Of a DNA stretch of 64,000 nt, positions 44,762 through 54,494 are shown in pieces (position 1 is the first letter of the stretch; every line of letters starts with the position of its first letter). The translations under genes were made by a program, and so were the position numbers. This DNA is from Parabacteroides sp. TM07-1AC (GTDB lineage Bacteria > Bacteroidota > Bacteroidia > Bacteroidales > Tannerellaceae): the NCBI RefSeq assembly GCF_003480915.1, contig NZ_QUKD01000003.1, forward strand, positions 365,424 to 429,423, given 5' to 3'. The notes beneath the pieces were generated by a model, which was given only the letters and a program-made list of their open reading frames with translations, was not told the origin of the DNA and did no database searches.

Positions 44762-47700
44762 ATGTTTAATCTTAAAACGTTCAAAAATATGAATAATCAA
44801 CGTATAGTTGTTTCCGTAAATCTGAAAAGAACTATAAAAATCATGAAATTAACCGTGTTAATGCTAACCATTTGTTTATCACAGATGGTAGCCGCAACTT
44901 ATGCACAGACTGCGAAACTGAATGTTTCCGCGAAGAATGAAACATTGGAAAATGTGTTGAAACAAATAGAAAAACAGTCTGAATTTCTGTTTTTCTATAA
45001 TCTGGAAGAGATTAACAAAAATGAAAAAATCTCTATTACGAAAAAGAATGCCAATATTCAAGACGTTTTGGATGCTATTGCAATGAAAACCGGTTTGAAA
45101 TACACAATCAAAGACCGCCACATTGTACTGACCAACGAAACCTCGTCACCTATCATTGCATCAACACAACAGGAACGCAAGGTAACAGGTACGGTCAGCG
45201 ATGCTTTCGGACCGATCACCGGAGCCAATATTATTCAAAAAGGGACAACCAATGGTACAACAACCGACATGGATGGAAACTACTCCATTGAAGTTCCGGA
45301 TGGTGCTATCCTTCAAATCTCCTTTATCGGATATATTCAACAAGATATAGCCGTAAAAGGTAAAAATGTAATCAATGTTTTACTGAAGGAAGATACGCAA
45401 GCCTTGGAAGAGGTAGTCGTTGTCGGTTACGGTACAATGAAAAAGAAAGACTTGACAGGAGCTGTTGCTTCGGTAAAGATGGATGATACGCCAGTCGGTA
45501 CGGTATCAACTATCAGCCATGCCCTGGCAGGTAAAGCAGCCGGTTTACAAGTTAGCGCAGTAAGTGCACAACCCGGTGGAGGAACAAACTTTCGTATCCG
45601 TGGTGCCGCTTCTGTTAATGCCAGTAACGACCCGTTGATTATCATCGACGGTTTTCCGGTAAGTGCACCTAATGAGGATAAAATCAAAACAGGCAAATAC
45701 TCCAGCGGTACAACCGATAATATTCTGGCCTCTATCAACCCGAATGATATCGAGTCAATAGAAGTGCTGAAAGATGCCAGTTCTACAGCTATTTACGGAG
45801 CACGTGCAGGTAATGGCGTTATTATCGTTACAACTAAGAAAGGTAAGACCGGAGCTCCCAAAGTTACTTACTCAGGAACTGCCAGTGTTCAAACTTTGGC
45901 TAATTCTTACGATATGTTGAATGCCAAAGATTATATGACTCAGTCAAACCGTTATCAGTATGAGCAATGGATGAAAGATAATAAGATCGGTGTCTATGGA
46001 GGCAAGAGTGAATCGGAAGCCTCTTCTGCTTACGTTCCCCGTTATACGGATTCCCAGATCGCCAATCCGGCAAACAACACGAACTGGTTCGATGAAATTA
46101 CCCGTACAGGTTTCCAAACTCAGCATAATGTTTCCATCAATGGTGGTACCGATATGACGAAATACCTGATCTCAGGCAACTTCTTCAAACAGAATGGTGT
46201 TGTAAAAAACAACGATATGGAGCGCTATACCGGTCGTATGAACCTGGAACAAGTAGTCAGCAAATATGTAAAAGTAGGTGTAAACCTGACTTTGTCAAGA
46301 AACCAAATGAATAATGTTCCATTAGGTTCAGGACAGAATGAGAATGCCAGTATCATGGTTGCAGCAGCCCAATTTAATCCGATATTGGGTATTAGAGATG
46401 AAAACGGAGAATATATTTTAAATGACGAAGCAGCATTCCTGCCTAATCCGGTTTCGCTACTTGAAATAACAGACAAAACAACCAAAGAACGGTTACTGGC
46501 CACTTCTTTCATTGAAGTAAAACCAATCCAGGAACTGACATTGAAAGCGAACTTAGGTATTGACCGTAATTACCAGAAGCATAAAGTTTATCTGCCGAAA
46601 ACAACCCTTTATGGGGCTAAAAAAGACGGACAGGCAGATATCGCCCAGTATGACAAATCCGATTATCTGTTGGAACTGACTGCCAACTATGCAAAACAAT
46701 TTGGTAATCATAACCTGAACGCTTTGGTCGGATATTCTTTCCAGCGTTTTACTGACGAATCTTTATCGGCAGGTAACAGCCAGTTCCTGATCGACGGATT
46801 CCTGTATAATAACTTGGGGGCCGGTGCTTATCCGAAACCCAGTGTCGGATCTTCTGCATCCAAAGATGAAATGGCATCATTCTTCGGTCGTGTGAATTAT
46901 TCATTCAAAGACCGTTATTTATTGACAGCGACATTACGTGCCGATGGAGCTTCCAACTTCGCAAAGAATAACCGTTGGGGGTATTTCCCCTCCGTAGCAT
47001 TAGGCTGGAGATTTACGGAGGAAGAGTTCATGCGTCCGTTAACCGATGTGTTGTCTAATGGTAAGTTACGCTTGAGCTTCGGACAAACAGGTAATTCCAA
47101 TATCGGAAACAAAGCCATTTCTTATTATAAGACAGGAAATAACAATGAATTCGGTGGAACAGAATCTGTCGGTGTCTATCTGGATCAGATGGGTAACCCG
47201 GACTTGAAATGGGAAACAACAACGGAATGGAACGTCGGTTTGGATTTAGGTTTCCTGAATAACCGTCTGAATGTAACCGCAGAATATTTCCATAAAGTTG
47301 TATCGGACTTGTTAAGCGAACGTACGTTACTTTCTTATAATGAAGTGGGTAAAATTGCTGCGAATATAGGAGAAACTCAGAGCCAGGGTCTCGAAATAAC
47401 AATCAATACCAAAAACATTGACACCAAAGATTTTAGTTGGAATTCTGATTTTACATTCTCATTTTATCGCGACAAATGGAAAACCCGTGATGCATCATGG
47501 AAGCCGGCAGCCTATTCACAATATAACGCACCGATTCGTTATTATTTCGGTTATGTCTCTGACGGTTTGATCCAAGAAGGTGAAACTGTTGACTGGATGA
47601 CTGGATCTGTCCCCGGACAGGTAAAGATTAAAGACCTCGATGGTTATGTCTATAACGAAGACGGAACAATGAAAGTGGATAAACACGGTATCCCGGTCAA

Positions 47701-48277
47701 GAGCGGTAAACCCGATGGAAAGATAGATGAAGCCGATATGGTTATTTACGGAAGTAAGGACCCTGGATATCTGATGGGATTGAACAACACTTTACGCTAT
47801 AAAAACTTCGATTTCAATATTTATTTCTACGGACAGTTCGCCCTGTGGAATATCGGCTCTTATAAAGATTTGTGGTTGACCGGAGCTGATGGCATGACCG
47901 GTATCGTAAATATGTATCGTGGATATAATATGCCGGTTTCAGCAAAGGATGTTTGGGCTCATGATAATACGACGGCAACCCGCCCGGGATATTTCCAGGA
48001 TAAGAGCCCTGTTTCTGCAGGTAGCACAAGTACCGGTAAGATAGGTGACTATTATTTGGAAAAGAGTTGGTTCATTCGCTGTCGTAACATTACGTTAGGA
48101 TATACAATTCCGATGAAACAGTCAAAGAAAGTTTTGTCAAATATACGTGTGTATGCAGATATCAACAATCCGTTTACGATCACTCCATATAACGGACTCG
48201 ACCTGGAAACAGACAACTCTGTATGGGCTTATCCGAACGTTAGAAGTTTCAGCCTGGGATTGGATATAACATTTTAA
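44762..48277 (+). CDS. SusC/RagA TonB-linked transporter with STN domain (PUL C)
   Basis: About 1171 residues. After the signal region (MKLTVLMLTICLSQMVAATYAQ) the STN domain reads LNVSAKNETLENVLKQIEKQSEFLFFYNLEEINKNEKISI. A carboxypeptidase-regulatory-like domain (VTGTVSDAFGPITGANIIQKGTTNGTTTDMDGNYSIEV), a plug (LEEVVVVGYGTMKKKDLTGAV) and a beta-barrel ending SLGLDITF follow. ATG 44762 is chosen over GTG 44753; ATG 44789 is also possible. Its N-terminal third closely matches the SusC at 60833-64000. It is expected to signal to the FecR encoded just upstream. Confidence 0.95.
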   Translation: MFNLKTFKNMNNQRIVVSVNLKRTIKIMKLTVLMLTICLSQMVAATYAQTAKLNVSAKNETLENVLKQIEKQSEFLFFYNLEEINKNEKISITKKNANIQDVLDAIAMKTGLKYTIKDRHIVLTNETSSPIIASTQQERKVTGTVSDAFGPITGANIIQKGTTNGTTTDMDGNYSIEVPDGAILQISFIGYIQQDIAVKGKNVINVLLKEDTQALEEVVVVGYGTMKKKDLTGAVASVKMDDTPVGTVSTISHALAGKAAGLQVSAVSAQPGGGTNFRIRGAASVNASNDPLIIIDGFPVSAPNEDKIKTGKYSSGTTDNILASINPNDIESIEVLKDASSTAIYGARAGNGVIIVTTKKGKTGAPKVTYSGTASVQTLANSYDMLNAKDYMTQSNRYQYEQWMKDNKIGVYGGKSESEASSAYVPRYTDSQIANPANNTNWFDEITRTGFQTQHNVSINGGTDMTKYLISGNFFKQNGVVKNNDMERYTGRMNLEQVVSKYVKVGVNLTLSRNQMNNVPLGSGQNENASIMVAAAQFNPILGIRDENGEYILNDEAAFLPNPVSLLEITDKTTKERLLATSFIEVKPIQELTLKANLGIDRNYQKHKVYLPKTTLYGAKKDGQADIAQYDKSDYLLELTANYAKQFGNHNLNALVGYSFQRFTDESLSAGNSQFLIDGFLYNNLGAGAYPKPSVGSSASKDEMASFFGRVNYSFKDRYLLTATLRADGASNFAKNNRWGYFPSVALGWRFTEEEFMRPLTDVLSNGKLRLSFGQTGNSNIGNKAISYYKTGNNNEFGGTESVGVYLDQMGNPDLKWETTTEWNVGLDLGFLNNRLNVTAEYFHKVVSDLLSERTLLSYNEVGKIAANIGETQSQGLEITINTKNIDTKDFSWNSDFTFSFYRDKWKTRDASWKPAAYSQYNAPIRYYFGYVSDGLIQEGETVDWMTGSVPGQVKIKDLDGYVYNEDGTMKVDKHGIPVKSGKPDGKIDEADMVIYGSKDPGYLMGLNNTLRYKNFDFNIYFYGQFALWNIGSYKDLWLTGADGMTGIVNMYRGYNMPVSAKDVWAHDNTTATRPGYFQDKSPVSAGSTSTGKIGDYYLEKSWFIRCRNITLGYTIPMKQSKKVLSNIRVYADINNPFTITPYNGLDLETDNSVWAYPNVRSFSLGLDITF

Positions 48278-48300
48278 TTAAAGTCTAAATTGAGAATAAT

Positions 48301-49794
48301 ATGAAAAAGTTACTATATATATTATCGGTATCGCTGGCAACGACTGCATTTTTGCCTTCTTGTACGAATCTGGAGTCAGAAATGTATGATGTGATCAACC
48401 CTAATATTTTTCCCGTCAATGAAAATGATGCCAACGCTTTGGTTACGGCTGCCGCCTATGCCCCTTTCCGCTCTAATTGGTATGACGGTCTTTTCACAGC
48501 TGCAAATGGAGGTGTCCATGTAATTGCAGAAATGACGACAGATATCGGTTATTGCCAATGGAATGATGTATGTTGGCCCGATTTGCTGGATGTAAACTTT
48601 ACACCTTCATCGGATTGCCCGACGAAGATATATAAGAATTACATCAACTACATCGGAAAAATGACTTTAGCATTAGATCGTATCTCCGGCATTGAAATGA
48701 AGGAAGAGACAAAAAAGCGGCTGGAAGCTGAGGTGCTCTGTGGTCGCGGTTGGTTAGGTTATATATTGTATGATTACTATGGTCCCGTACAAATCCCAAC
48801 TTTAGAGCAACTGAACAATCCTTTGGCAGAACAGATCATTCCTCGTGTTTCACAGGAAGAAATGGTTACTTTCATCGAAAATGACCTAAAAGCAGCTATC
48901 GAAGTATTACCGGCGACTTATAAATCATCAGACAGTAATTACGGACGTTTCACAAGAGGTTTGGCATATACGGTATTAATGAAATTGTATATGCATGAAA
49001 AAAACTGGGCTAAAGCAGAAGAATGCGGACGGGAACTGATGAAGCCGGAATATGGATATGGCTTGGTAAGTAACTACAAAGATATTTTCACACTGGAAAA
49101 TGAAGGTAATGTAGAAACGATCTGGGCTGCCATTTGCAGTAGTAGTGTAAACCAGCAACTCTGGCAAGCCCATGTTCTCTCCAGTCAGTATCCGACAAAA
49201 AATGAAAGTATTCAAAAATGGGGTGGTTACCGTGTTTTATGGGATTTCTATGACACCTTCGATAAGAATGATAAACGATTGGAAGTTCTGGTCGGTGAAT
49301 TTGTTGGAACAGACGGAAAGCTTTATAACAAAGAAAATCCGGGTACAGTATTACAAACAGGCGCTATGCCGGTTAAATACGGGGAAGATCCTGCAGCAAC
49401 AGGTGAGGAGAGTCAGATTGACTGGATTGTATATCGTTATGCGGATGTCATTACTTTATTATCTGAAGCAATTGTCCGCAAAGGTAATGCTGTCACACAA
49501 GAGGCTGTCGACTTATTGAATATGGTTCGTTCACGTGCTGGCATTTCTACTTATACTCTTTCCGATATCAAAGGTGTCGACGATTTTCTGGAAAAAGTTC
49601 TGGAAGAACGCGGTCATGAACTTTGGTTTGAAGGGGCACGTCGCACAGATTTGATCCGTTACGGTAAATATATCGAATACGCCCGCAAATACAGAGGATC
49701 TGTGACAGCTCAGGATTATATGAACCTGATGCCGCTGCCTCAGTCCGTTATTAATGAAAGTAAGGGTACTGTGATTCAAAATCCGGGTTATTGA
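48301..49794 (+). CDS. SusD/RagB family outer-membrane lipoprotein (PUL C)
   Basis: A 497-residue SusD homologue with lipobox LPSC (Cys 21) followed by TNLESEMYDVINPNIFPVNENDANALVTAAAYAPF. SusD TPR helices are present, with YILYDYYGPVQIPTLEQ in the middle. The C-terminal region YRYADVITLLSEAIVRKG...VLEERGHELWFEGARRTDLIRYGKY ends in IQNPGY. It is a close paralogue of the SusD at 59309-60820. It starts 24 bases after susC. Binds the PUL C glycan at the surface. Confidence 0.95.
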   Translation: MKKLLYILSVSLATTAFLPSCTNLESEMYDVINPNIFPVNENDANALVTAAAYAPFRSNWYDGLFTAANGGVHVIAEMTTDIGYCQWNDVCWPDLLDVNFTPSSDCPTKIYKNYINYIGKMTLALDRISGIEMKEETKKRLEAEVLCGRGWLGYILYDYYGPVQIPTLEQLNNPLAEQIIPRVSQEEMVTFIENDLKAAIEVLPATYKSSDSNYGRFTRGLAYTVLMKLYMHEKNWAKAEECGRELMKPEYGYGLVSNYKDIFTLENEGNVETIWAAICSSSVNQQLWQAHVLSSQYPTKNESIQKWGGYRVLWDFYDTFDKNDKRLEVLVGEFVGTDGKLYNKENPGTVLQTGAMPVKYGEDPAATGEESQIDWIVYRYADVITLLSEAIVRKGNAVTQEAVDLLNMVRSRAGISTYTLSDIKGVDDFLEKVLEERGHELWFEGARRTDLIRYGKYIEYARKYRGSVTAQDYMNLMPLPQSVINESKGTVIQNPGY

Positions 49795-49826
49795 TAGTAT
49801 TATTATCGATAACTAATTAATTTTGT

Positions 49827-49880
49827 AAGATCTTTGTGCAGTATTGTCAGAAATAATAATGCTGCATAAAGATCTTTTTA
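49827..49880 (+). terminator. Intrinsic terminator-like hairpin after susD (PUL C)
   Basis: AAGATCTTTGTGCAG pairs almost perfectly with CTGCATAAAGATCTT, followed by TTTATTTT. It lies between susD and the downstream enzyme genes, so read-through would set lower enzyme expression than susCD. Confidence 0.85.
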
Positions 49881-49887
49881 TTTTACT

Positions 49888-52287
49888 ATGATAAACATTG
49901 TTCACATGCGAAAAACACAACTGTTATTTATTTGTTTTTTTATTTTGTCGACTGTTCTATCAGCCCAGACGAATCTGAAAAAAGCGAATTGGGAATGGAA
50001 TATTTCCCAGGATGGATTGTCCCGACAATTGATTTTTAAAGGAAAACGAAGTAACGACACAATACCATTTTTTTCAGGTAAAAAGAATGATGGTCCTTCT
50101 TTTTATGTCCGGATGGATGGAAAAGAATATAAAGCGGAATGGATACCTAACGGATATGCTTCTTTCCGGACTTCACTTTTTGGTGTAAAATGTGAATTAA
50201 CCTATCGGGAATATAAGTCGGTTCCCACGATAGAAGTGAAGCTTCATAATTCCTCTGCCGTTCCTTTTCAACCTGAAAAAGCCGGACTAAAACTGGGTGT
50301 CGATACCTATATGGATAAATACCCGGATTGGTTCGGCAAATATTTTCCGACGCTAATGCGTTGTGAGAAAACGCATTTTTATGGTTATTTACAAACTCCC
50401 TCCGAACATACGCTCGGAATTGTCTCGGAACAACCGATAGCTTCCTGGAGTGTCGATTACAATCTTGGCTATATGGATCCGCCTCCCCATTGGTTTATGG
50501 GACACCGTATTGAATCCTTAAACCTGGATTTAATGAACGAACTTCCGCTACCAGACCGAAATCCCCAAAACTTATATGAACTGAAACAAGGTGAAACAAA
50601 AACATGGTTGATTTCGTTCATAAATATCGGTACTTTGGATAACCTGGAGTCTGAAATCACACGTACATATGCTCTTCCTCTTCTGAAAATAGAACAAACC
50701 ACCTATCAACCCGGTGATAAAGCCAGTTTCGAGGTCTACGCAACATCTCCTGAGATTCAAATCATCGACGATAAAGGTAAAATATTGCCAGTTTCAGTAA
50801 GACAATCAGGTAAAGGGAAATCTGAGGTTACTTCCATATTGCCGGAAACGGGATTATACACTGTTACTGTTACAGATGGCAAGAAACAATCCGAAGCCAT
50901 TCTCCTTGCACGTCATTCCTGGCAATGGGTTATGGAACAGGCGCGTTTAGCCACTCTTAAATATCATCAGAAAGCCACATCGCATGCAGAAAGCTGGTAT
51001 GGTTTCTATTCGGCATTTCTTGCAGCACGTTATTTTCCCGATCAAAAGTTGGATAAACAAGTCTCTCTACGTTTCAACTACCTGTTTGACCTATTACACG
51101 ATTCTGCAAAAATGGAACCTAAATATTATGCATCCCGGATTCAGAATACCTCTACGACAATCGGAATGCTGGTAGATAAATATGAGGCTCAAAAAGATAT
51201 TAATGACCTGAATAAAGCAGCCTTACTGGCAGATTGGATGATCCGCTTTTCTCAACGCGAGGACGGAGCTTATTATAATCATGGGACTATCTATACCAGT
51301 GTTATTTATGTGGCAAAAAGTATCCTGGAACTGGCTTTGGCAGAAAAAGAGTTAGCAGAAAAGGACCCAGTGTGGAAAGATGCGTACAACCGTCATTATA
51401 CTTCAGCCAAGCGGGCAATTGATCAGCTAGTCGCTTCCCAGGGAGATTTCCAGACAGAAGGAGAGTTGACTTTTGAAGATGGCATGATATCTTGTTCAGC
51501 CCTTCAAATAGGGATGCTTGCCGTTCTCGAAAAAGATGGCGGACTACGTAAACACTATACGGATGCCATGCTGAAAATTCTGAACAGTCATGATTGCCTG
51601 ACGCAACTACGGGTTCCGGATGCCCGGAGAAGACAGGGAACCATGCGTTATTGGGAAGCCCAGTACGATGTACAAATGTTACCGAATATGTTTAATTCCC
51701 CTCATGGCTGGAGCGCATGGCGTGCTTATGCAACTTACTATGCATATCTCCTAACCGGTGAAGAGAAATGGTTGATGCAGACATTTAATGCAATGGGAGC
51801 CTTTTCCAATTTGCTTGATTACAAAACCGGAGATTTACGCTGGGCTTTTGTTGTCGATCCACATCTTAAGGTAGAACAGGCTTGTAGCGCAGATACGCAT
51901 TATACGGCAGATTCCCTGAGCTTCGGTAATCCGCATCCGCGTTTATATGAAACCCGTCAATTTGTGATAGGAGAACAGTACGTGAATATGATTAGCGATT
52001 GGCAAACGGTCAACACACAGGATAATGATGTGCATGAGTTATTTAAGTGCATAGGAGAGACAGTCCTTACCAACGCCTTTATCATAGAACGTCCGGACGG
52101 TTCTGTAAAAGGATACAATTGCGATGTAAAACGAAAAGGAAACGCTTTAGAGGTATCTTCCTTTGAAAAACAAATCGTACATTTACACTGCAATTTAAAA
52201 CAAGCCTGTCAGGTAAAGTTTAAGCCATTTAAAGGGAAGAACCTGGAAAAAACGATACAGGCAGACTTCTGTGACTGGATTTTTTAA
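49888..52287 (+). CDS. Secreted protein of unknown family, probable (alpha/alpha)6-barrel glycan-active enzyme
   Basis: A 799-residue secreted protein. The signal peptide is best read from ATG 49906 (MRKTQLLFICFFILSTVLSAQ); ATG 49888 is in frame. Residues about 25-260 look like beta-sandwich (NWEWNISQDGLSRQLIFKG, FGVKCELTYREYKSVPTIEVKLHNSS). About 270-320 resembles an Ig-like strand domain. About 325-640 is helix-rich with repeated aromatic pairs (ATSHAESWYGFYSAFLAARYFPD, TEGELTFEDGMISCSALQIGMLAVLEKDGG, RRQGTMRYWEAQYDVQMLPNMFNSPHGWSAWRAYATYYAYLLTG), like (alpha/alpha)6 hydrolases or lyases. A C-terminal beta domain follows. I cannot assign a CAZy family. It starts the enzyme part of PUL C, before GH89. 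Confidence 0.75.
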   Translation: MINIVHMRKTQLLFICFFILSTVLSAQTNLKKANWEWNISQDGLSRQLIFKGKRSNDTIPFFSGKKNDGPSFYVRMDGKEYKAEWIPNGYASFRTSLFGVKCELTYREYKSVPTIEVKLHNSSAVPFQPEKAGLKLGVDTYMDKYPDWFGKYFPTLMRCEKTHFYGYLQTPSEHTLGIVSEQPIASWSVDYNLGYMDPPPHWFMGHRIESLNLDLMNELPLPDRNPQNLYELKQGETKTWLISFINIGTLDNLESEITRTYALPLLKIEQTTYQPGDKASFEVYATSPEIQIIDDKGKILPVSVRQSGKGKSEVTSILPETGLYTVTVTDGKKQSEAILLARHSWQWVMEQARLATLKYHQKATSHAESWYGFYSAFLAARYFPDQKLDKQVSLRFNYLFDLLHDSAKMEPKYYASRIQNTSTTIGMLVDKYEAQKDINDLNKAALLADWMIRFSQREDGAYYNHGTIYTSVIYVAKSILELALAEKELAEKDPVWKDAYNRHYTSAKRAIDQLVASQGDFQTEGELTFEDGMISCSALQIGMLAVLEKDGGLRKHYTDAMLKILNSHDCLTQLRVPDARRRQGTMRYWEAQYDVQMLPNMFNSPHGWSAWRAYATYYAYLLTGEEKWLMQTFNAMGAFSNLLDYKTGDLRWAFVVDPHLKVEQACSADTHYTADSLSFGNPHPRLYETRQFVIGEQYVNMISDWQTVNTQDNDVHELFKCIGETVLTNAFIIERPDGSVKGYNCDVKRKGNALEVSSFEKQIVHLHCNLKQACQVKFKPFKGKNLEKTIQADFCDWIF

Positions 52288-52320
52288 TTTTCCTAAAATC
52301 TAACATATAATTTTCCATCT

Positions 52321-54474
52321 ATGAAAGGTATATATATTTTTTGTTTGTTATTTCTTTCTTTCATTATGAAGGCAGTTTCCCCTATCGATGGACTACTGGA
52401 ACGCATTGATAAAGGGGCTTCACGCAAATTCATCATTGAGCAGATAAAATCGCCTGTCGATTTTTTTGAACTCGATCAAAAAGACAATAAAATTGTTATA
52501 CGAGGAAACAATTATGTCAGTATTGCAACCGGTATAAACTGGTATCTGAAATATTATGTAGGGATTCATCTCTCATGGAATGGCATGCAGGCTAAACTAC
52601 CGGAAGTTTTACCGGCAGTCTCTAAAAAAGAACGCCATGAGACAGAAATGAAATATCGCTATGATTTCAACTACTGTACTTATTCGTACACCATGGCCTT
52701 TTGGGACTGGGAACGCTGGGAAAAAGAAATTGACTGGATGGCATTGCACGGCATTAATTTGCCACTGGCAATGGTAGGTACGGATGGTGTATGGTATAAC
52801 GTGCTGAGTAAATTAGGATACAGTAAAGACGAGATTAACGAATTTGTTGCCGGTCCTGGCTTTCAAGCCTGGTGGCTGATGAATAACCTGGAAGGATGGG
52901 GAGGTCCTAATCCGGATAGTTGGTATAAACAACAAATAGCTCTTCAACAGCGTATTTTAAAACGAATGCGTGAATATGGTATTGAACCTGTACTTCCGGG
53001 TTACTCTGGTATGGTTCCTCATAATGCAAAGGAAAAACTAGGATTAAATGTATCTGATCCGGGCTTATGGTGTGATTATCGCCGACCGGCTTTTCTGTTG
53101 CCGACCGATCCCCGTTTTCACGAAATAGCATCACTCTATTATAAAGAGATGAACAAACTCTATGGTAAGTCTAATTTCTACAGCATGGACCCGTTTCATG
53201 AAGGGGGTAGTGTTGCCGGAGTAAATCTGGATGCTGCCGGGAAAGCAATCATGCAAGCCATGAAAAAGAATAATCCGAAAGCTGTTTGGGTAGCTCAGGC
53301 ATGGCAAGCTAATCCTCGCTCTCAAATGATAGAAAACCTGAAAGCCGGTGATATGATCGTTTTGGACCTGTTTGCAGAAAGCCGTCCTCAATGGGGAGAT
53401 CCTCAATCCACCTGGTATCGAAAAGACGGGTTCGGACAACACGACTGGATTTATTGTATGTTGTTGAATTATGGGGGTAACGTCGGACTACATGGAAAGA
53501 TGAGCCACGTGATCGATGAATTTTATAAAGCCAAGGGAAGTCCTTTCGGAAAAACACTGAAAGGCGTGGGTATGACCATGGAAGGTAGCGAGAATAATCC
53601 TGTCATGTTCGAATTGCTTACAGAGCTTCCCTGGCGTGCTGAGAAATTTGATAAAGATCAATGGGTAAAGAATTATGTATTTGCCCGTTATGGAAAGACA
53701 AACAAGACAATAGAAGACGCTTGGATATTACTAAGTAATTCGATCTATAATTGCCCGCCCGAGAATGTGCAGCAAGGAACGCACGAATCTATTTTCTGCG
53801 CCCGTCCTTCTGAACATCCTTATCAGGTATCCAGCTGGTCTGAAATGAAAGATTATTATGATCCCGAAGATGTAATTCATGCTGCCGCTATGATGGTTTC
53901 TGTAGCTGACCTGTTTAAGGGGAATAATAACTTTGAATATGATCTGGTAGATATTGTTCGTCAAGCTATCGCTGAAAAAGGGCGAAGGATTGAAAAAGTA
54001 GTTGAAGCAGCCTATATCTCCGGAGACAAGTCTCTTTATAAAGTGGCCACAGATCGCTTTCTGACATTGCTCCTGTTACAAGACGAATTGTTAGGAACGC
54101 GTCCGGAGTTCAAGGTGGGTAACTGGATCCAACAAGCACGTTCTATCGGTCATACACCTGAAGAGAAAGACCTCTATGAGTGGAATGCGCGGGTACAGAT
54201 CACAACATGGGGAAACCGGAATGCCGCAGACGACGGAGGTCTAAGAGATTATGCCCACAAAGAATGGAATGGTATCTTAAAAGATTTTTATTACATGCGC
54301 TGGAAATGCTGGTTCGATTATCAATACCAAAAACTGGAAGGAAATAATCCCGAAGAGCCGGATTTCTACGTATTGGAAGAACCTTGGACTAAAGATACTA
54401 GTTTTTATCCTGCAAAGTCGGAAGGAGACTGTATTTCAACTGTAAAACGTATCTTTGCAAAAGTATTCGAATAA
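52321..54474 (+). CDS. Alpha-N-acetylglucosaminidase (NAGLU, GH89)
   Basis: A 717-residue GH89 enzyme that removes terminal alpha-linked GlcNAc, found on gastric mucin caps and in heparan sulfate. It has a signal peptide, the N-terminal NAGLU domain, then KYRYDFNYCTYSYTMAFWDWERWEKEIDWMALHGINLPLAMVG. The expected catalytic acids are Glu about 294 (SMDPFHEGGSV) and Glu about 421 (GMTMEGSENNPVMFELLTELPW). The helical C-terminal NAGLU domain ends the protein. It follows the 799-aa gene by 33 bases and precedes GH31 by 20 bases. Confidence 0.96.
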   Translation: MKGIYIFCLLFLSFIMKAVSPIDGLLERIDKGASRKFIIEQIKSPVDFFELDQKDNKIVIRGNNYVSIATGINWYLKYYVGIHLSWNGMQAKLPEVLPAVSKKERHETEMKYRYDFNYCTYSYTMAFWDWERWEKEIDWMALHGINLPLAMVGTDGVWYNVLSKLGYSKDEINEFVAGPGFQAWWLMNNLEGWGGPNPDSWYKQQIALQQRILKRMREYGIEPVLPGYSGMVPHNAKEKLGLNVSDPGLWCDYRRPAFLLPTDPRFHEIASLYYKEMNKLYGKSNFYSMDPFHEGGSVAGVNLDAAGKAIMQAMKKNNPKAVWVAQAWQANPRSQMIENLKAGDMIVLDLFAESRPQWGDPQSTWYRKDGFGQHDWIYCMLLNYGGNVGLHGKMSHVIDEFYKAKGSPFGKTLKGVGMTMEGSENNPVMFELLTELPWRAEKFDKDQWVKNYVFARYGKTNKTIEDAWILLSNSIYNCPPENVQQGTHESIFCARPSEHPYQVSSWSEMKDYYDPEDVIHAAAMMVSVADLFKGNNNFEYDLVDIVRQAIAEKGRRIEKVVEAAYISGDKSLYKVATDRFLTLLLLQDELLGTRPEFKVGNWIQQARSIGHTPEEKDLYEWNARVQITTWGNRNAADDGGLRDYAHKEWNGILKDFYYMRWKCWFDYQYQKLEGNNPEEPDFYVLEEPWTKDTSFYPAKSEGDCISTVKRIFAKVFE

Positions 54475-54494
54475 AAACTTTAAATAATAACACT

